In this document: in pieces, positions 11,910 through 24,207 of the stretch | Numbering within the stretch: position 1 is the first letter of the stretch | How the letters are laid out: each line of letters opens with the position of its first letter | NCBI RefSeq assembly: GCF_932526225.1 | Contig: NC_064042.1 | Location: forward strand, 7,433,540-7,497,539 | Length of the DNA: 64,000 nucleotides | Source: Nematostella vectensis | Taxonomy: Eukaryota > Cnidaria > Anthozoa > Actiniaria > Edwardsiidae | Direction: 5' to 3' | Notes under the pieces: model-generated | The model's input: the letters and a program-made list of their open reading frames with translations, nothing else | Told to the model about the DNA's origin: nothing | Database searches by the model: none | Program-made: the position numbers and the translations under genes

Positions 11910-12449
11910 ATGATTCGTATAAGTATCCCCAAGTACCGCAAAATCCGAGATGAAAGCGGGGAATACACGGTTTTCGAGATTCGTGTAGCTAGGCCAGGGG
12001 GTCAAGCAATGGTAGAGCGAAGGTACTCAGAATTCTCGAAATTTAACAAGAAACTACGGGAGATCATAGAACCACCAACGTTACCCCCAAAGACTATTCT
12101 AAACAAGAGCTCAAGGCTTTTAGAAGCGCGAAGAGAAGGCCTTGAATACTATTTACAAAATCTTATTGGGATTTATGAAGTGTATGGACTTTTAGGGGAA
12201 TTTCTGGACATGGTCTTACCAACTGCCACTCCATCTAGATCAAGAACAAGCTCAATAGATGATGTTGATGCCGAAGTGGACTATGTATCGCAGCCAACTC
12301 ACCAGAATCTATTACTGTTCACCAAGGATCTTGTCATGGAATATTTTGGTAATGGGGAGAATGGCTGCATGGACAGGAATTCATTACCAGATACTGTGAT
12401 AAAGGGAGTATTGGATGGGTTATATGGGGACCAGAGGACAGCCAGGTAG
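11910..12449 (+). CDS. PX-domain sorting nexin, SNX22/SNX24-like, intronless
   Basis: A 179-residue protein whose PX domain (about 1-105) would bind phosphoinositides on endosomal membranes. The motif VERRYSEF (35-42) is the phosphoinositide-binding basic/aromatic motif, LPPKTI (58-63) the proline-containing loop, and RREGLEYYL (74-82) the conserved helix. The C-terminal part, HQNLLLFTKD followed by LPDTVIKGVLDGLYG, matches the tail typical of SNX24/SNX22 rather than other sorting nexins, and the length is close to theirs. ATG follows aatcttggatttttacagacc. The whole frame is in one exon, although vertebrate SNX24 is split by several introns, so a retroposed origin is possible. The 5' neighbour is divergent DCUN1D1. 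The family is sure; the choice between SNX22 and SNX24 is not. Confidence 0.88.
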   Translation: MIRISIPKYRKIRDESGEYTVFEIRVARPGGQAMVERRYSEFSKFNKKLREIIEPPTLPPKTILNKSSRLLEARREGLEYYLQNLIGIYEVYGLLGEFLDMVLPTATPSRSRTSSIDDVDAEVDYVSQPTHQNLLLFTKDLVMEYFGNGENGCMDRNSLPDTVIKGVLDGLYGDQRTAR

Positions 12450-12900
12450 AACTAGACAATTAGATCAGAAGAATCAGATTATTTGAGCATCCACACAGTC
12501 ATAGCTTAAAGAAATCTTCGAATCAAGCAATGTGCAATTAGAATTGTATTTTTGAATGACTTCTGCTCATCTTGGAGAATATTTACTCCATAAAGCCTGC
12601 AAGCTCTATGGAGTAAATTAAAATTTTGTGAAGAATTAAAATTTTGTGGAACTGTTCATAGATGCTACAAGCCAAAAAAATACATGATTTTGTGGAACTA
12701 CACATAGACACTGCAAACCAAAAAAATGTATTTTTTGTGGAAGAAGGCACTTTGTCCAGCCATAAAAAATTGAGTCTCATTTTTATACACCTATTAACTC
12801 TTAACTCTTAATAACCTATTATAGCTAAACGCTAATGCCTAGGTGCAACAGGCGACAGGTCTAAAGACATTGCAGGTGGCCAGGGATCTGCAAGGGTCTA
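12450..12900. other. 3' flank of SNX-like gene
   Basis: AT-rich sequence with short imperfect direct repeats of attttgtggaact and gctacaagccaaaaaaa (about 12615-12745). No gene was recognised. Confidence 0.4.
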
Positions 12901-13140
12901 ATTGCTAGCAAGGCACTTGACTTAAGGAAGCTAAAGATGGAGCGTCCACTTCCTCAGAGGGTAGCAGGTTCCACACCCTAACAGATCTAGGGAAAAAAGA
13001 ATAACCATGCGCTAGAATACTGAATTGTATCTGCCTATATTGGTAAGGGTTTCTTCTGGTAGATCTTGGATTGAACAGGATACACGGCAATAATTTAGCG
13101 TTCACAAATGTGTTGCAGATTTTATAGAACAAGCAGGCCT
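12901..13140 (-). mobile_element. non-LTR retrotransposon (LINE) 3' fragment
   Basis: The minus-strand frame reads a typical C-terminus of a LINE reverse-transcriptase polyprotein: NPRSTRRNPYQY, then YSFFPRSVRVWNLLP and DAPSLASL, the pattern seen at the ends of CR1/L2-like ORF2 proteins. Only about 75 codons remain and no catalytic motif is present, so it is a dead fragment. Confidence 0.8.
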
Positions 13141-13684
13141 GGGATGGCTATTTCAAATAAGCTTGCATTTGAGGAAACAATGTTTTTTCAAGAATGGAGA
13201 AATATGAATAAATTGAAACAATCCAGGTTTGGAGAGTTGTATTATTCTTGTTTGTGAACATTCACGTGGCTTTAAGAGACCAGCATTTAGCCATTTATAC
13301 ATCATCCATTAACCAAAGTGGGTGTTGAAATATGGATTCTCAAGTGAAACCTTTGAAGGGGGTGAATAATATAGGCTGAAATACAAATCATGTATTACTG
13401 TTTGCCGTTAGCAATTTTAAGCTTGTTACCAAAATACTTATAATCAAATTCAATAAACCTATCCCTTCCTAGCTTTTTCAAGCCAAATTTAGAGAGAGAA
13501 ACAAAAAATAGAATAAAAAGCAAAAAAAGCAAAAGAAAAACATCCTCCTATATCATGTTCCACACAATCAGTTCAATTTGACTACCACTGCCTTGAGAGA
13601 TAAATGGCTGAAAGCTCCCAACAACGTTACGAAGTCACCCCTCAGTATTGTTTTTTTTTAGTGAGAACCTGCTGTTAACAGCTC
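13141..13684. other. intergenic, no gene seen
   Basis: AT-rich spacer. AATAAA at 13452 could be a distal polyadenylation signal for the SNX-like gene, but it is 1 kb past the stop codon. Confidence 0.3.
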
Positions 13685-13836
13685 AGGTGCGTACACAGGG
13701 GGGTTGCAGGGTGCAGGTGGCCAAAACAAATGGGTCATTTCTTACAAAGGAACCCTCAAATACTATGCTTTTTCCATATTAATACGTATGACTGCGCACC
13801 CCCCTTGGTTAACCCTAGGTATGGGCCTGCAGCTTT
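13685..13836. mobile_element. MITE-like element related to the 67-bp satellite
   Basis: Begins caggtgcgtacacaggg and ends near ccctaggtatgggcctg, which are imperfect inverses. Its interior (gtggccaaaacaaatgggtcatttcttac) resembles the monomer of the tandem array at 53971-54375. Target-site duplication is not clear. Confidence 0.55.
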
Positions 13837-13876
13837 CCTTTTACTTTTACACATCAGGATACTGGGCTTGGATGTC

Positions 13877-15621
13877 ATTAAAGAGACCATGACACGAAAA
13901 ATACATAAGCTCTTATAACAAAATATAGCTATTGATGTTTGGTTTTAAAAATGCCTTTGCGCTCATTGATTACATTTTGAAAATGTCTTGTCTTAGCACC
14001 TTTTTTTTTTATTGTATGACGTCAAGAGTTGTACACACTTGATGGGGTTCAAGTCGAACTTCGCTTGCCATTGTATGAGGACGAGCATATCTCTTGTATT
14101 TGTTCTATTCCTCGCTTTACAAGACTTGGTAAAGAAAGATAATTGCATTGTTCAAAAAATGGATCCAATAATAACTTTTTCTATCACTTAGATGGGAGTT
14201 TAATCGAAACCTGAATTGAATGGAATAAAAAGACATCTCTGGAGTATTTACCAGTTCGAATCGATCGGTTCATTCAAGCAAATGAATTTCAACCGGGTTA
14301 TTTTGGCTTGTTTTGATCACTACGCCTCATTTTTACCGGTAAGGATGAATGGTTTGATTATTAGAATATGTTCTATTGGATTGGACTTCATTTCAATACA
14401 TTTTTATTCACAAACTGAGTTATTTATCTACAAAACGAACTGTCGAATTATCGACAATAATCAGTCCTTACAATCGGGAGGGAGGAAGGGTAAACATAAA
14501 ATTCGAATTTGTTCTGGAGCCAAGAAAAGCACGGTGAAGGGTGCACGTTTTCTTGTGAGTGTTTTCTTATCGCAACGTACGCTTTGTTTTGCCAGTAAAT
14601 GTACATTTGTGCGGTTGTTGTGCATTCCCTTTCACATATACCAAGTCTTGATGGCAGTTTTTTAAGAACTATTCAGGGATTATAATGCTAGTACCATCTA
14701 CTGCATTTGTTTGTTTTTTTTATTAAAAGAGAATTAAATACAATCGAGTTTTTTTTTTTTTGCCGTTCACTCATTATGAGTTTCAGTCCTCGCATCTCAA
14801 TCTACTTTTTCCAGTCGTTTGATATCTTGACGTTTTTTTTATCTCTTTAGAAATTTATAGCTTGCATCCCTTGTAATCTATAGGTTTCATTATTTAGTGC
14901 ATTGTTAAGTGCGAAAAAAATGTTATTCTAAGAGCGTGTTTTGTTCTTGTGACAATTCGCAATAAATTGGACAAAAAAAGTATAAACATTTTTTTCTTTG
15001 TATTATTTGAAAGAGCATAGACGCTTTCAAAATATGCATTCTGCTTTGCAGAAAATATAGTTAATATAGTTACTTTTTGTCTTGTAATATCGTTTCGCAA
15101 TTATTTACAGTGTACTTATATCTTATTGCTTTGATCACAATTGTGATCGAAAAAGGAGTGAGTTTGCCGAAAAGTTGGCTGATTCGCGCGCTAATGGTGT
15201 TCAAAAGTTTATAAAAAAATATTAATAAAAATCACCGCTCTAATTGCTGCAGGATTTCCTTATCGATTCTTTGCTCAGCTTACACTCAGCTATTTTCTGG
15301 GTAAGATTCGGGCTCCAAGATCAATTACATGTGTATTTTGGGTGGGGGGCGTCCTATTTTGTATTATTTTGTCAAATGTTTATCACCCACTTGTACAACT
15401 CTTGACGTCACAAGTGATATGCAAATTAGATATTCGGATGTCGCTGGTTTCATGCGAAAATTTGCCAAAATTGCTCATTTTAAAAGGATCAAAAATCAGG
15501 TTTCCGTTTAAATCAAGTATCGAAAATTGGAGGAATTATTGTTGGGATATTACGCTACGATACTAATTAGTCAATTTGTCAAAATAAGCAAAAGAGAATT
15601 TCGTGTCACGTTCTCTTTAAG
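13877..15621. mobile_element. non-autonomous DNA transposon, ~1.75 kb, TTAA ends
   Basis: The left end ttaaagagaccatgacacg (13877-) and right end cgtgtcacgttctctttaa (-15621) are inverted with three mismatches over about 22 bp. Inside, a second inverted pair shares tgacgtcaagagttgtaca exactly (about 14018 and 15391-15409). Both termini begin with TTAA, the target preferred by piggyBac-type elements. No transposase domain is visible; the frames at 14216-14665 and 15329-15566 resemble no protein I know. It is therefore likely a deletion derivative. Confidence 0.7.
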
Positions 15622-15826
15622 TTTATGGATGTTTGTATTAGGGATGATTTTTTGTTCAGGCTTCACCTAATGAGAATTTTATAATGAATAAATCAACTAA
15701 ATTTACTAAAACAGTTTTCAGACTTATTCTAGGTTCTTTTAAGATGGAAATGTTTTGTTCGGTATTATAAAAAAATAACGTTATTGGAGTGGAGGAAAAG
15801 TTTGGTACACCTCCCTTTTTAAACAC

Positions 15827-16183
15827 GAGGTTCCGCTATAAAAGGGAAAGCTCCTTCCACGTCCAGGCTCAAGGGCAATCAGTTATCAATCAGCCGTCAA
15901 TTAGAGAACATGTCAGGACAAAGCAAACTGACCCAAACTGAGCGCAAAAATTAAGATTTCGAATTGGAAACCTGAGTGGATAGCAAAACACTAATTTATC
16001 AATCTCTTTAAACAACTGTATTGTCACCTGTGCAAAAATAGTTTTATTCCAGCCAATTGAGCTGGAATAAGCAATCTTACAGGAGACTTATAATTTGTGA
16101 CTGCTAGCTTGGCAGTGTTGTTATTATAATTGCAAATCCGAGCCCGGGGGTGAGAGGAGCTCTCCCTTTTATAGCGGAACCTC
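15827..16183. mobile_element. 357-bp MITE with 28-bp TIRs carrying a TATA motif
   Basis: Left arm 15827-15854 and right arm 16156-16183 are inverse copies with one mismatch, starting gaggttccgctataaaaggg. An internal perfect palindrome lies at 16044-16070 (ttattccagc / gctggaataa). Each arm contains CTATAAAAGGG. No coding frame and no clear target duplication were seen. Confidence 0.85.
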
Positions 16184-17096
16184 ATATGTCCCATGATGCA
16201 CTGCAGACATCATGCTGCTTGTGATCAGCAGTATTGGTGGTATATGATTCCAGCTGATGTCGGTAAAATAAGAACTTTTCTTAATGTTTCTGTACTTTGC
16301 CCCCAAATATTTCGAGCCATGCTACGGCATGAATCCCTATCACATTAATTTAGGGTTGGCCCCGTGGATTAAAAAAACTGGGGGGGGGGGGGGGCGGTGG
16401 GCAAAAACCCCAATCGGTTGTATAATGCATCTGCGTGTACCCTTTAGTTATACTGGAATTTACGTGCAAAAAAACGTCATCTGCTCAAAATAGTGTCCCC
16501 TCCCCCATACTAGTCCAATACTCTCACAAAAATTTACATGCAAGGCATTGTTCCTTACCATTGTTTTACCTTTTGTAATACGCTCCAGTGGCCTTAATTC
16601 TTACAGACAATGTTATGTCAGAGTATTGAACAACCCTCCGACAATAGTCCAGATCTGGCGACGTTTGATTTATGACAATTTGGGTTACATTTATGGGCGT
16701 TTGGGGGCTTATAGGGGTTAAATGGTAAATAACAAATCAAGGCTTCAATCGAACATGGTTGATTGGAATTTTTTTTTGTAGTCGAATGATATAAACAATA
16801 ACAGCTAAGAAATGGTGTATCAATATTCTATTGTCGTATATGTAGCCTCTTTGGGACCGCGATCGTAAAGCCCATGGCCCAGAAATGTTGGCACTGATTG
16901 TCCATCATGCTGGAAGGTGCTTTGACGTTGTTCGCCAACATTTTCTTTGTCTTTTGGTCAACCGAGCGTAGCAGCGCCAGCAATGTTGGTCGATGTTAAC
17001 ACACGCTCTATTTCAACCAGGGGGGTGCGAAAAAAAATGCAGCCATCATGGAAGCTTTTGTCGGGGTATTATATTGTACACGGTTTCCCATAGCGC
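16184..17096. other. spacer with a 15-G run; GPCR 3' flank
   Basis: A homopolymer of 15 G spans 16380-16394. The remainder is AT-rich, with no gene recognised. Part should be the GPCR 3' UTR on the minus strand. Confidence 0.4.
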
Positions 17097-19015
17097 TCAG
17101 CGGTTTCCGTTGAATAGCTTTTTGTTCATGTCTTTCAGTTGGATAAGTTCGCTTGTCGAGCGCCTTTTGTGGTCAGGACACGGACTCAAGCTATTTCCGT
17201 ATAAGGTGGATCGTCGCCTCCGATCAAGTATCGGCGTGGTGTTCGGAGTGCGGTCGGGAATGGTCGTAAATCCAGGATACATCTCGTGCTTCTGAGACAC
17301 ACGACAAAACAAAATGTTCGCGAATTCGCGGCGGTACTTTTCAGAAAAAATACCATAAAGAAGAGGGTTAATGGCTATATTTGATATTCCTATCCAAGGA
17401 AGAACTATGTCCACACGAAGAGGAATCTCTAAGTCCGGCGCATTCAGTTTCAAGAATTCGCGGATCTGTAACGGCAACCAGCACACCGCAAACACCACGA
17501 CCACAGTTATCAACATGGCAGTGGCTTTCTTACTGGACGCATTCACTTTCTGCTGTGCAAGTAAATTCTCATTTCCAGGAAGCTTCCTTGACCATAACTT
17601 GATGGCGGTGGCGGCGTAAAGTGCTGCCACAGTTACTAGTGGCAATAGGTAAGTACATACCATGTAGGCCGATATAAACGCCTTAGGGTTGATCATTGGG
17701 TAGTCTGTCCAGTATTCATTACAGATGACGCCATTTGGTGTCTCTCGTACGCCAGTCACTATCATGACCGGGGCGCTGAACGCAACTGAAGCCAGCCAAA
17801 TTCCTATGATGCTAATCTTCAGGACGGACCCTTTCATTGCTTTCTTCAGAGGACACAGGATGGCACAGCACCGATCTAGACTGATGAACACAAGCGTGAA
17901 CACAGAAACGGCGATGGAGCCGGGCTGCGCGGACATGGCCGCCTTGCAGAGAAATCCCCCAACCCAACGACCGCCAAACCATTTCTCGTGGACAAAGAAC
18001 CACTTTACAATGAACGGGATGTCGATAGTGAGGAGAAGGTCGCCCAGCGCCATGTTGAGGATGAGTACATTAGTGGACGTGCGCATGTGCTTGCGGGTAC
18101 ACACGATATGGATGACAAGGACGTTCCCGATCATGGAGAGGACAAATAATACGGACGCAAACACAGTGAGACCGATGGTCACATCAGATGGGAACTCCAT
18201 AGCGCTACTGTTAGAGTTTGCAGAGGCGTTGCCTGGAGAGAGAAAAACCCTTTAACTTAGTTTTCAATAAGTGCGAGAGAGTCATTAGCTGCCTTCCACT
18301 ATGTAATATCATTTTTGTGCCGCACTATTTTCAGGGACAAAATGTGATTTATCATACTTGCAACCATTAAAGGCCAAAAAGTTATTTCGCCTCAGGTGAA
18401 ATTAAAAATTCAACAATGGACAAGATAAGATGTGTTTTCATCTGGCATGCATATGACCAAGATGTTGTTTAAATGCTGATTTCGTGAAAATTTCATGCCG
18501 TGACTTAATTTGAGGATAGTAGTAACCTACAAACAAGCATTTCTGTACCTTTTTCCATTAGGAGAGATCCTCAATTAAAACTCACAATCTGCAGTTTATA
18601 ATGTGCTGGAACACTCTTTTGACAGGACATAGTTTCTAGTCTCCTAATTACATCATAGTATTTGAAAGACTTAATCAAAAGGGGGACCGCAGTAATATTA
18701 ACAAGACGTGATAAAATATAATGGTTGTTTCAGAGCTTCATCTGTTTTTATCTCATCAACTTGAGCTCTCCCGCCGTGCGCAAGTTTAAAAACATCGCAA
18801 TTAAATCGCATAATAAGAAAAAAAAATGTGATTCAAACAAGAAAACATTAGCTCTGTAAAAATAAAAAAAATATTTCAATCCGGCCTGAAGGGTTTGGTC
18901 TAGAGATGTGTAAAATATGATAATAATGGTGGGTTGGGTTGATTTTAAGGCGCGCTTGTAGGGGGAGACACGGGTAATTCTTACCTGAGCTTGGCGAGCC
19001 GAATGGTTCGGTCAT
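17097..19015 (-). CDS. rhodopsin-class (class A) peptide-type GPCR
   Basis: A 388-residue seven-transmembrane receptor. Exon 1 is 18985-19015 (ATG, donor gtaaga) and exon 2 is 17097-18232 (acceptor after ctctctccag). The extracellular N-terminus carries two sequons, NAS and NSS, just after the junction. TM1 has the GNVLV signature; TM2 LGDLL; a TM3 cysteine (~106) pairs with one in ECL2 (~181, VICNEYW); the DRY site is DRC (130-132); TM6 has CWLP (261-264); TM7 has NPLLY (299-303). VSVFTLVFISLDR at the end of TM3 is typical of peptide receptors. The C-tail is basic and Ser/Thr-rich with RRRRST and KRRST, likely kinase sites. The ligand cannot be told from sequence; galanin/allatostatin/tachykinin-like groups are candidates. 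The ATG at 18200 is in frame but would skip the glycosylated N-terminus. Confidence 0.92.
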
Positions 19016-20469
19016 GGCTTCACAACTTAATCGCTGTGCTTTCTTTTATGTGATCTTCTCAGGTAACTGAACCGCTGAGGATATAACAACAAATGTCCCA
19101 ATGACGTCATTCACTTAAGAACTGTATTCATTACAGGCGTATTATTTTGAAAATGAACTTTTGGTGTTGATTTGGGTATTTGAAACCCAAATCAGGGAAG
19201 ATGACTGAATCACATCAAGGTGTTGAACTTATCTACTATTGTACTGGGTTGTACAATGTCATAATCATCGATATTTATTACGTTAAAACGATTGGTGCGC
19301 GGTAGTTTATATGGTCTTAAGTATTTATAGCTTTTTTTACTTACTTTTTAACTGGAAATCACAGGGCTCGAAATTCTACGACTAAGATTGTACCAAGTAA
19401 ACAGTGCAACGATGCAACAAGAGAAATATTTTCAGAAAACGTAAAAATTTACACTTTCAAGACTGACACTTCATAATAAAGCACTTACAATAAGTGAGAA
19501 TAAATGCGGTTAAGAGTAATCTTAGAAAATAAAAACGTCATAAATAATTAAAAGCTCAAGAAAACTGCTCTTGAAATAAAACCACAACTTTGTGTGCTTA
19601 ACCCACACATTGAACCCAATGTGGCAAAGCTTCGATAGAGATCAACTCATTTGAAAAAGGACAGATACAATCTTAAATACAATCATTGATGTGTACCGTT
19701 AGAGTTTTGAGATTTGGGGCAGATGAATCGATGTATTCTTTCTCTTGGTTTTCACATCAGAGTGACATATGTACTTGGAAACTTTGTTGCTTTGTTCAGG
19801 AAGTGATCCAAAACGTCAAAGTGCTGGATTTCCCCTTTTCGAAAACTACTTTGCATCAAATGTAAAACTAAACAAACTAGAGGAGAAATCGAGGAAGTCG
19901 CAAAGTCATAACCATACTTTTAATTAATGAGCTACCATCCTTTCGATGTGCGTTTGTTTGTTTGAATGGGGTGTTTTATAGGGTGACAACGATGGACATT
20001 AGAAAAACGTCGTACGTGTTTTTCTATTTTTGAAAGAGACAGTTTCCTTAAAAATAGCTCAATCTTCCTCAAGGTAAGAGGCGTAGTTTTATCTTCTTAG
20101 TTAACTTATGAAAGCACGTGTCGCAAACTCATCATTCGAGATAAAACCGCATTTTATCAGTAATTGAATTAATTATTTAACACAAAAATAATGTTATATT
20201 TCTCTTTTTTCACGTACGTTGGATGGAGTAATTTCCGCTAAGAATTTTTATCGCGCAATGTAGGCACACTTTTCTATAAAGATGGTTTAATTATTTATAT
20301 TGGCGTCATCAAAAAGAAATGCGGTCTATTTCAATGACAAAAATACATCAAATCATGACGGAATCGTATTCGCAGCACGAGACATTAAGAAACAAGACAG
20401 CATGTAAAACCGTAGGGAAATGCAAATTACCGGTGTCAATCGTAAATAGAAGATCTAGTGCATATGTAA
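19016..20469. other. GPCR 5' flank, no gene seen
   Basis: Presumed promoter and upstream spacer of the GPCR (minus strand). It is AT-rich, with no protein-like frame and no repeat array. A TGACGTCA CRE-type site occurs near 19102 (aatgacgtcattc), close enough to the GPCR start to be a candidate control site. Confidence 0.4.
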
Positions 20470-20639
20470 CAGGGCCGTAGTAGGGGGTGGGGCACTGGGG
20501 ACACATGCTCCCCCCCCCTAATATTTTCTTGTTATAATTAAATGACCAGTAGGGGCGTGGCTGTGCCACCACATATTTTCTTCATGTTTTGTTTCTGTAT
20601 TGTGCTCCCACCAATATTCCGAGGCCTGCTACGGCACTG
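20470..20639. mobile_element. hAT-like MITE, ~170 bp
   Basis: The left end CAGGGCCGTAGTAGG (20470-20484) and right end CCTGCTACGGCACTG (20625-20639) are inverse with two mismatches. The CAGGG start is typical of hAT elements. There is no coding capacity, and the target duplication is not clear. Confidence 0.7.
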
Positions 20640-20936
20640 CGTTAACACACAGTGTCTGTCAGGTCTTTTTTAAAAGGAGACCGTCTGTGTACTTTCTCAC
20701 TCACACGCGCAACTTTTGAGTGTTTTAAAAATAAACTCCTTGCTTAGCTCCCAGGAGTTTACTCGGTGTTTCGCGGAGAATTAATCCATGTTTCTTTATT
20801 TGGTAAACGAAACCAGGGCCGGGCTTTTAGAAAGCAGGTTAACGCTAACCCAAAGATAAATAAGGTTGTTATCCAATCAAATGTCTCGATAACCATATTT
20901 ATCCGTAGATAAGCGCGAACCTGCTTAGTATGCTAC

Positions 20937-21092
20937 AGTATGCCCAAATATAGACTTAAAGGCTGTAGTATGCCCAAATATAGACTTACAGGCTGTAGTA
21001 TGCCCAAATATAGACTTAAAGGCTGTAGTATGCCCAAACATAGACTTACAGGCTGTAGTATGCCCAAATATAGACTTACAGGCTGTAGTAAG
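20937..21092. repeat. 30-bp tandem repeat, about five copies
   Basis: The unit is tgcccaaatatagacttaca followed by ggctgtagta. Copies differ at one or two positions (aaa/aca; aaata/aaaca). Confidence 0.97.
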
Positions 21093-23237
21093 ACACACTG
21101 GACCTGCTTCTTATAATAATCGTACTCTAAAAAGTGGTGAGATATTTCTTTCTACATTTAAAGAGCGTACACTACACTATAACAAATACAAGGGGACTTA
21201 TACATGTTAACCACAAATAGACGTGATAGAACAATGGACACTTTATTAAAAAGAAAAAAGATAGTGTTTAAAATCCCGTTTCCTTTTAAAACAAAAATAT
21301 ATGAATATCCACAAAAACAAATGGAAAATGAATATCAGCAAGCTGATATTAAACTTAATATCAAAGTGTATAGTTTTTTTGCGCCATTCCATCTTGTTAT
21401 ATAAAATGAAAGTAATTCTATAGCTATATAAAATTGTGGTAGAGTCAATTGGTTCTACAACAGTAACACTATTAGTACTGAAAATCGTGAGTCTGATATA
21501 TCACCTAGTTATAGTATACTACATATGCATAGTTTAAAAACATGCAGAAGTTAACTAATTAACGTGATGCACGGGCACGTAAGCACGTCAGACTGCGTCA
21601 TATTGTACGTATACTTGTATCCAGACGTTGGCCTCGATTCGGAAATTAACCAACGTAGTCCTTTTCAAGAAGTAATTTGATAAATTTCCGACAATTTTTT
21701 TAAATGTTTCATACTAATATTTCAATGTTACATAGAAAAACTACGCACATGTCGTTATTCTTGCCATTTCGACTAGAATGTAACGACAATACAAAACAAA
21801 ACCACATGAAACAAAAAAAAATTTCATATTCAATTTCCTTTTGCTTAGGTTTTGTGTCACTTGACGTCTAGACGCACGCGGAAGCTTTCTCTTCATTTTA
21901 TATATTAATAACCTCTGGGTAACAGATTTGATGTATCCATGACAACACTTCCAAAAACCAATACTAAACAAACCTTCCGGAAATGCAAATTATACCACGT
22001 CTGTATGATGTCAATGTTTTGTGCGGTTTTTTTCTTTTACTTATTTGTTTCGTTCACTTGTTTTGTAACCGGAATCGAAAACATGCATTCTTCCAAAGTC
22101 GTTAACCTCCTCACTATATGGAGACATGTTACCATTTCGCTTATGTCCTGAGGAAACTAGCTTTATTGCGACGCGCTACAATGGCAAACAGTAATTAGCA
22201 TGTGAGAATCACAGTAGTTGTGATCGACACAAACTTCATAACTGTAGTATTATGCAATAGTTAAGTAATGTATGTATGTTCCCTGTGTACATCCGGGACT
22301 TGGGAGATAGTCCGCAATCTTGGATTAAAAAACATTGTTTTTGATGTTCAACTGTGTGCTGGAGCTAATATATTTTAATATAACAATAACTAGAATACCC
22401 CGAAGTGCTATGATAAGCACTCAAGTATTTCTTTTTTTTGCCTCGGTGTAAGTTCTTGTCAATCTTTTCTCGTATCCTCATTGGATTACTCCACAAAACT
22501 GTCAAGGTGGCCACGGTAGCGCGCGTCGTACTTTATAAGAGCTTCGAGTCATTTTTACACAAGTACTTTGGAAATAAAAGGAATCAATATTGATTTCGTG
22601 AATAAGAGAGGGTTTTAGTAAAATACTTAAAAATCGCACAAGCTTACAATGGTGTAATACGACGAGACTTGTTTCAAGTGGTGAAGAAAATAAAAACGGA
22701 AGAGCATTCTCTGAGTATTTTGTAAAGCGGCATTTTTAATATCACTTTGATAGGATTGTGTAAGACAGTAAATAAATGCAGCCTTTTTACTGACTGGAGA
22801 TAAACGTACTATACTTCATTATTAAGCCTCAGCCTCATCAAGACAGATTTGTTCGAGGTTAACGATTTCTATCTAATCAAGATAACATTATTCAACAGCA
22901 GACATTGTTTTGCTCTGGAAATAGTAAAGAAAGTGCTGAGCTAAAACAAAAGATTGGCACAGTAATTGTATGATTGAAAAAATTGATATAGATTGATAAC
23001 ATTTGATAACAATCAATAATCAAAATTTTAATTGAAAGAAATTTATATGTAATCTAATTGACACCAATTGACATGAAGTCAATATTAATTAATAGATAGG
23101 TAATTTATAACTGGAATGCGCCGAATTATTTGATAATATTTGATATCAAATGATAACAATTGATAACGGGAAAAATTTGAGTGACTATCAAATTCGTAAA
23201 TTGATATCGATTATCATCAAATTTATCAATTGCCTTT
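21093..23237. other. intergenic, no gene seen
   Basis: About 2.1 kb without a supportable gene. The part from 22970 to 23230 is very AT-rich with many degenerate copies of ttgataa/gataacaat and looks like diverged simple sequence. Short open frames here have no protein-like composition. Confidence 0.4.
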
Positions 23238-23399
23238 CAGTAGCGGATCTATTGGGGGTTAGGGAGTTAAGACTTCCTCCCCCGTTGGGCTGCCTTTTTT
23301 GATTGTTTTCATTGTGTCTGTTTATTCCAAAATCGTCACGAAGGTAAAATTATTTTTTGGGTCAAACCCCCCCTTAGCAAAAAGTTAGATTCGCCCCTG
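23238..23399. mobile_element. hAT-like MITE, ~162 bp, diverged
   Basis: The left end cagtagcggatctattggggg and right end cccccccttag...agattcgcccctg form an imperfect inverted pair (CAG, GCG and ATCTA are shared), with poly-G next to one end and poly-C next to the other. tgccttt occurs at both borders (23231 and 23397), a possible target duplication that overlaps the right end. Confidence 0.6.
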
Positions 23400-23717
23400 C
23401 CTTTTGATTATCAATTTTTATCAATTAGTTACGTCGGGAACAAAAACTACAATAAGATATAAAGAAGTGCTGCATACAATATTTTATTATATACATACTG
23501 AGAAATACTCACTGAAAATATATTCATAAATTTTCGTTCGTTTACTGGTCTCAGCTAATCAGAGGCGCGAACGTTGTTTTTTCACCGTGTAGAAAAGTCA
23601 TTCGCGGTTCTGATTGGACGAACGATATTTTATCGTACAAGCATTTTCAATTTAGTAATTCATTTATTTCATAGATTTTGAGATTTTAGAGATTAAAAAA
23701 TCCACTACTTGTGTAAA

Positions 23718-23766
23718 ATGAGCTACAGTCTTGTGCCTGACATTAGCGAGACAGATTCATTTCAAT
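23718..23766 (+). other. possible first coding exon, unknown gene
   Basis: ATG at 23718 opens a frame, MSYSLVPDISETDSFQ, that runs into a strong donor (gtaagt at 23767). No following exon was recognised, so this may be chance. Confidence 0.2.
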
Positions 23767-23916
23767 GTAAGTTTCTGTCTGTCTTCAACTGAACCGTCGA
23801 ACAGCACAAACCTCGGAGCCTCTGCAGCCAAGTCTAATAAAATGTTATGTAATAAGCTTATTATAAACTTCTCAGTATGTATATAATAAACAAAATACAA
23901 AATAGAAAGTGCTTTG

Positions 23917-24021
23917 TACAGTTTTTATTCACTCGTTGTTTTGTATTAAAATACTCACTCGTTCGCTGCACTCACTCGTTCGTTTTTTTTATACTGCACA
24001 ACTCGTGAATAAAAACCGTAA
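23917..24021. repeat. inverted repeat with CACTCGTT direct repeats
   Basis: acagtttttattcac near 23917 and gtgaataaaaaccgt near 24005 are inverse copies with one mismatch. Between them ctcactcgttcg is repeated. It may be a small foldback element. Confidence 0.5.
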
Positions 24022-24207
24022 ACACGCACTCTTCATGTAGTATTCTCTATATAAACGCATCTAGCAAATCAAAGCCACGTTTCTTTTTGTGAAAAAACGG
24101 GAGGATGTGTGCGAGCAAAAAGTTGGTAATTTCTTATTAAGGATTCCCTCTTAGCCAACCCCTGGTGCATGTCTTACATGACGTCATGAAGGAAGACGGT
24201 TTCGTAT

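Noticed and set aside
14216..14665. 149-codon frame as a transposase
   Set aside because: No DDE/DDD-type motif or known domain; AT-rich composition.
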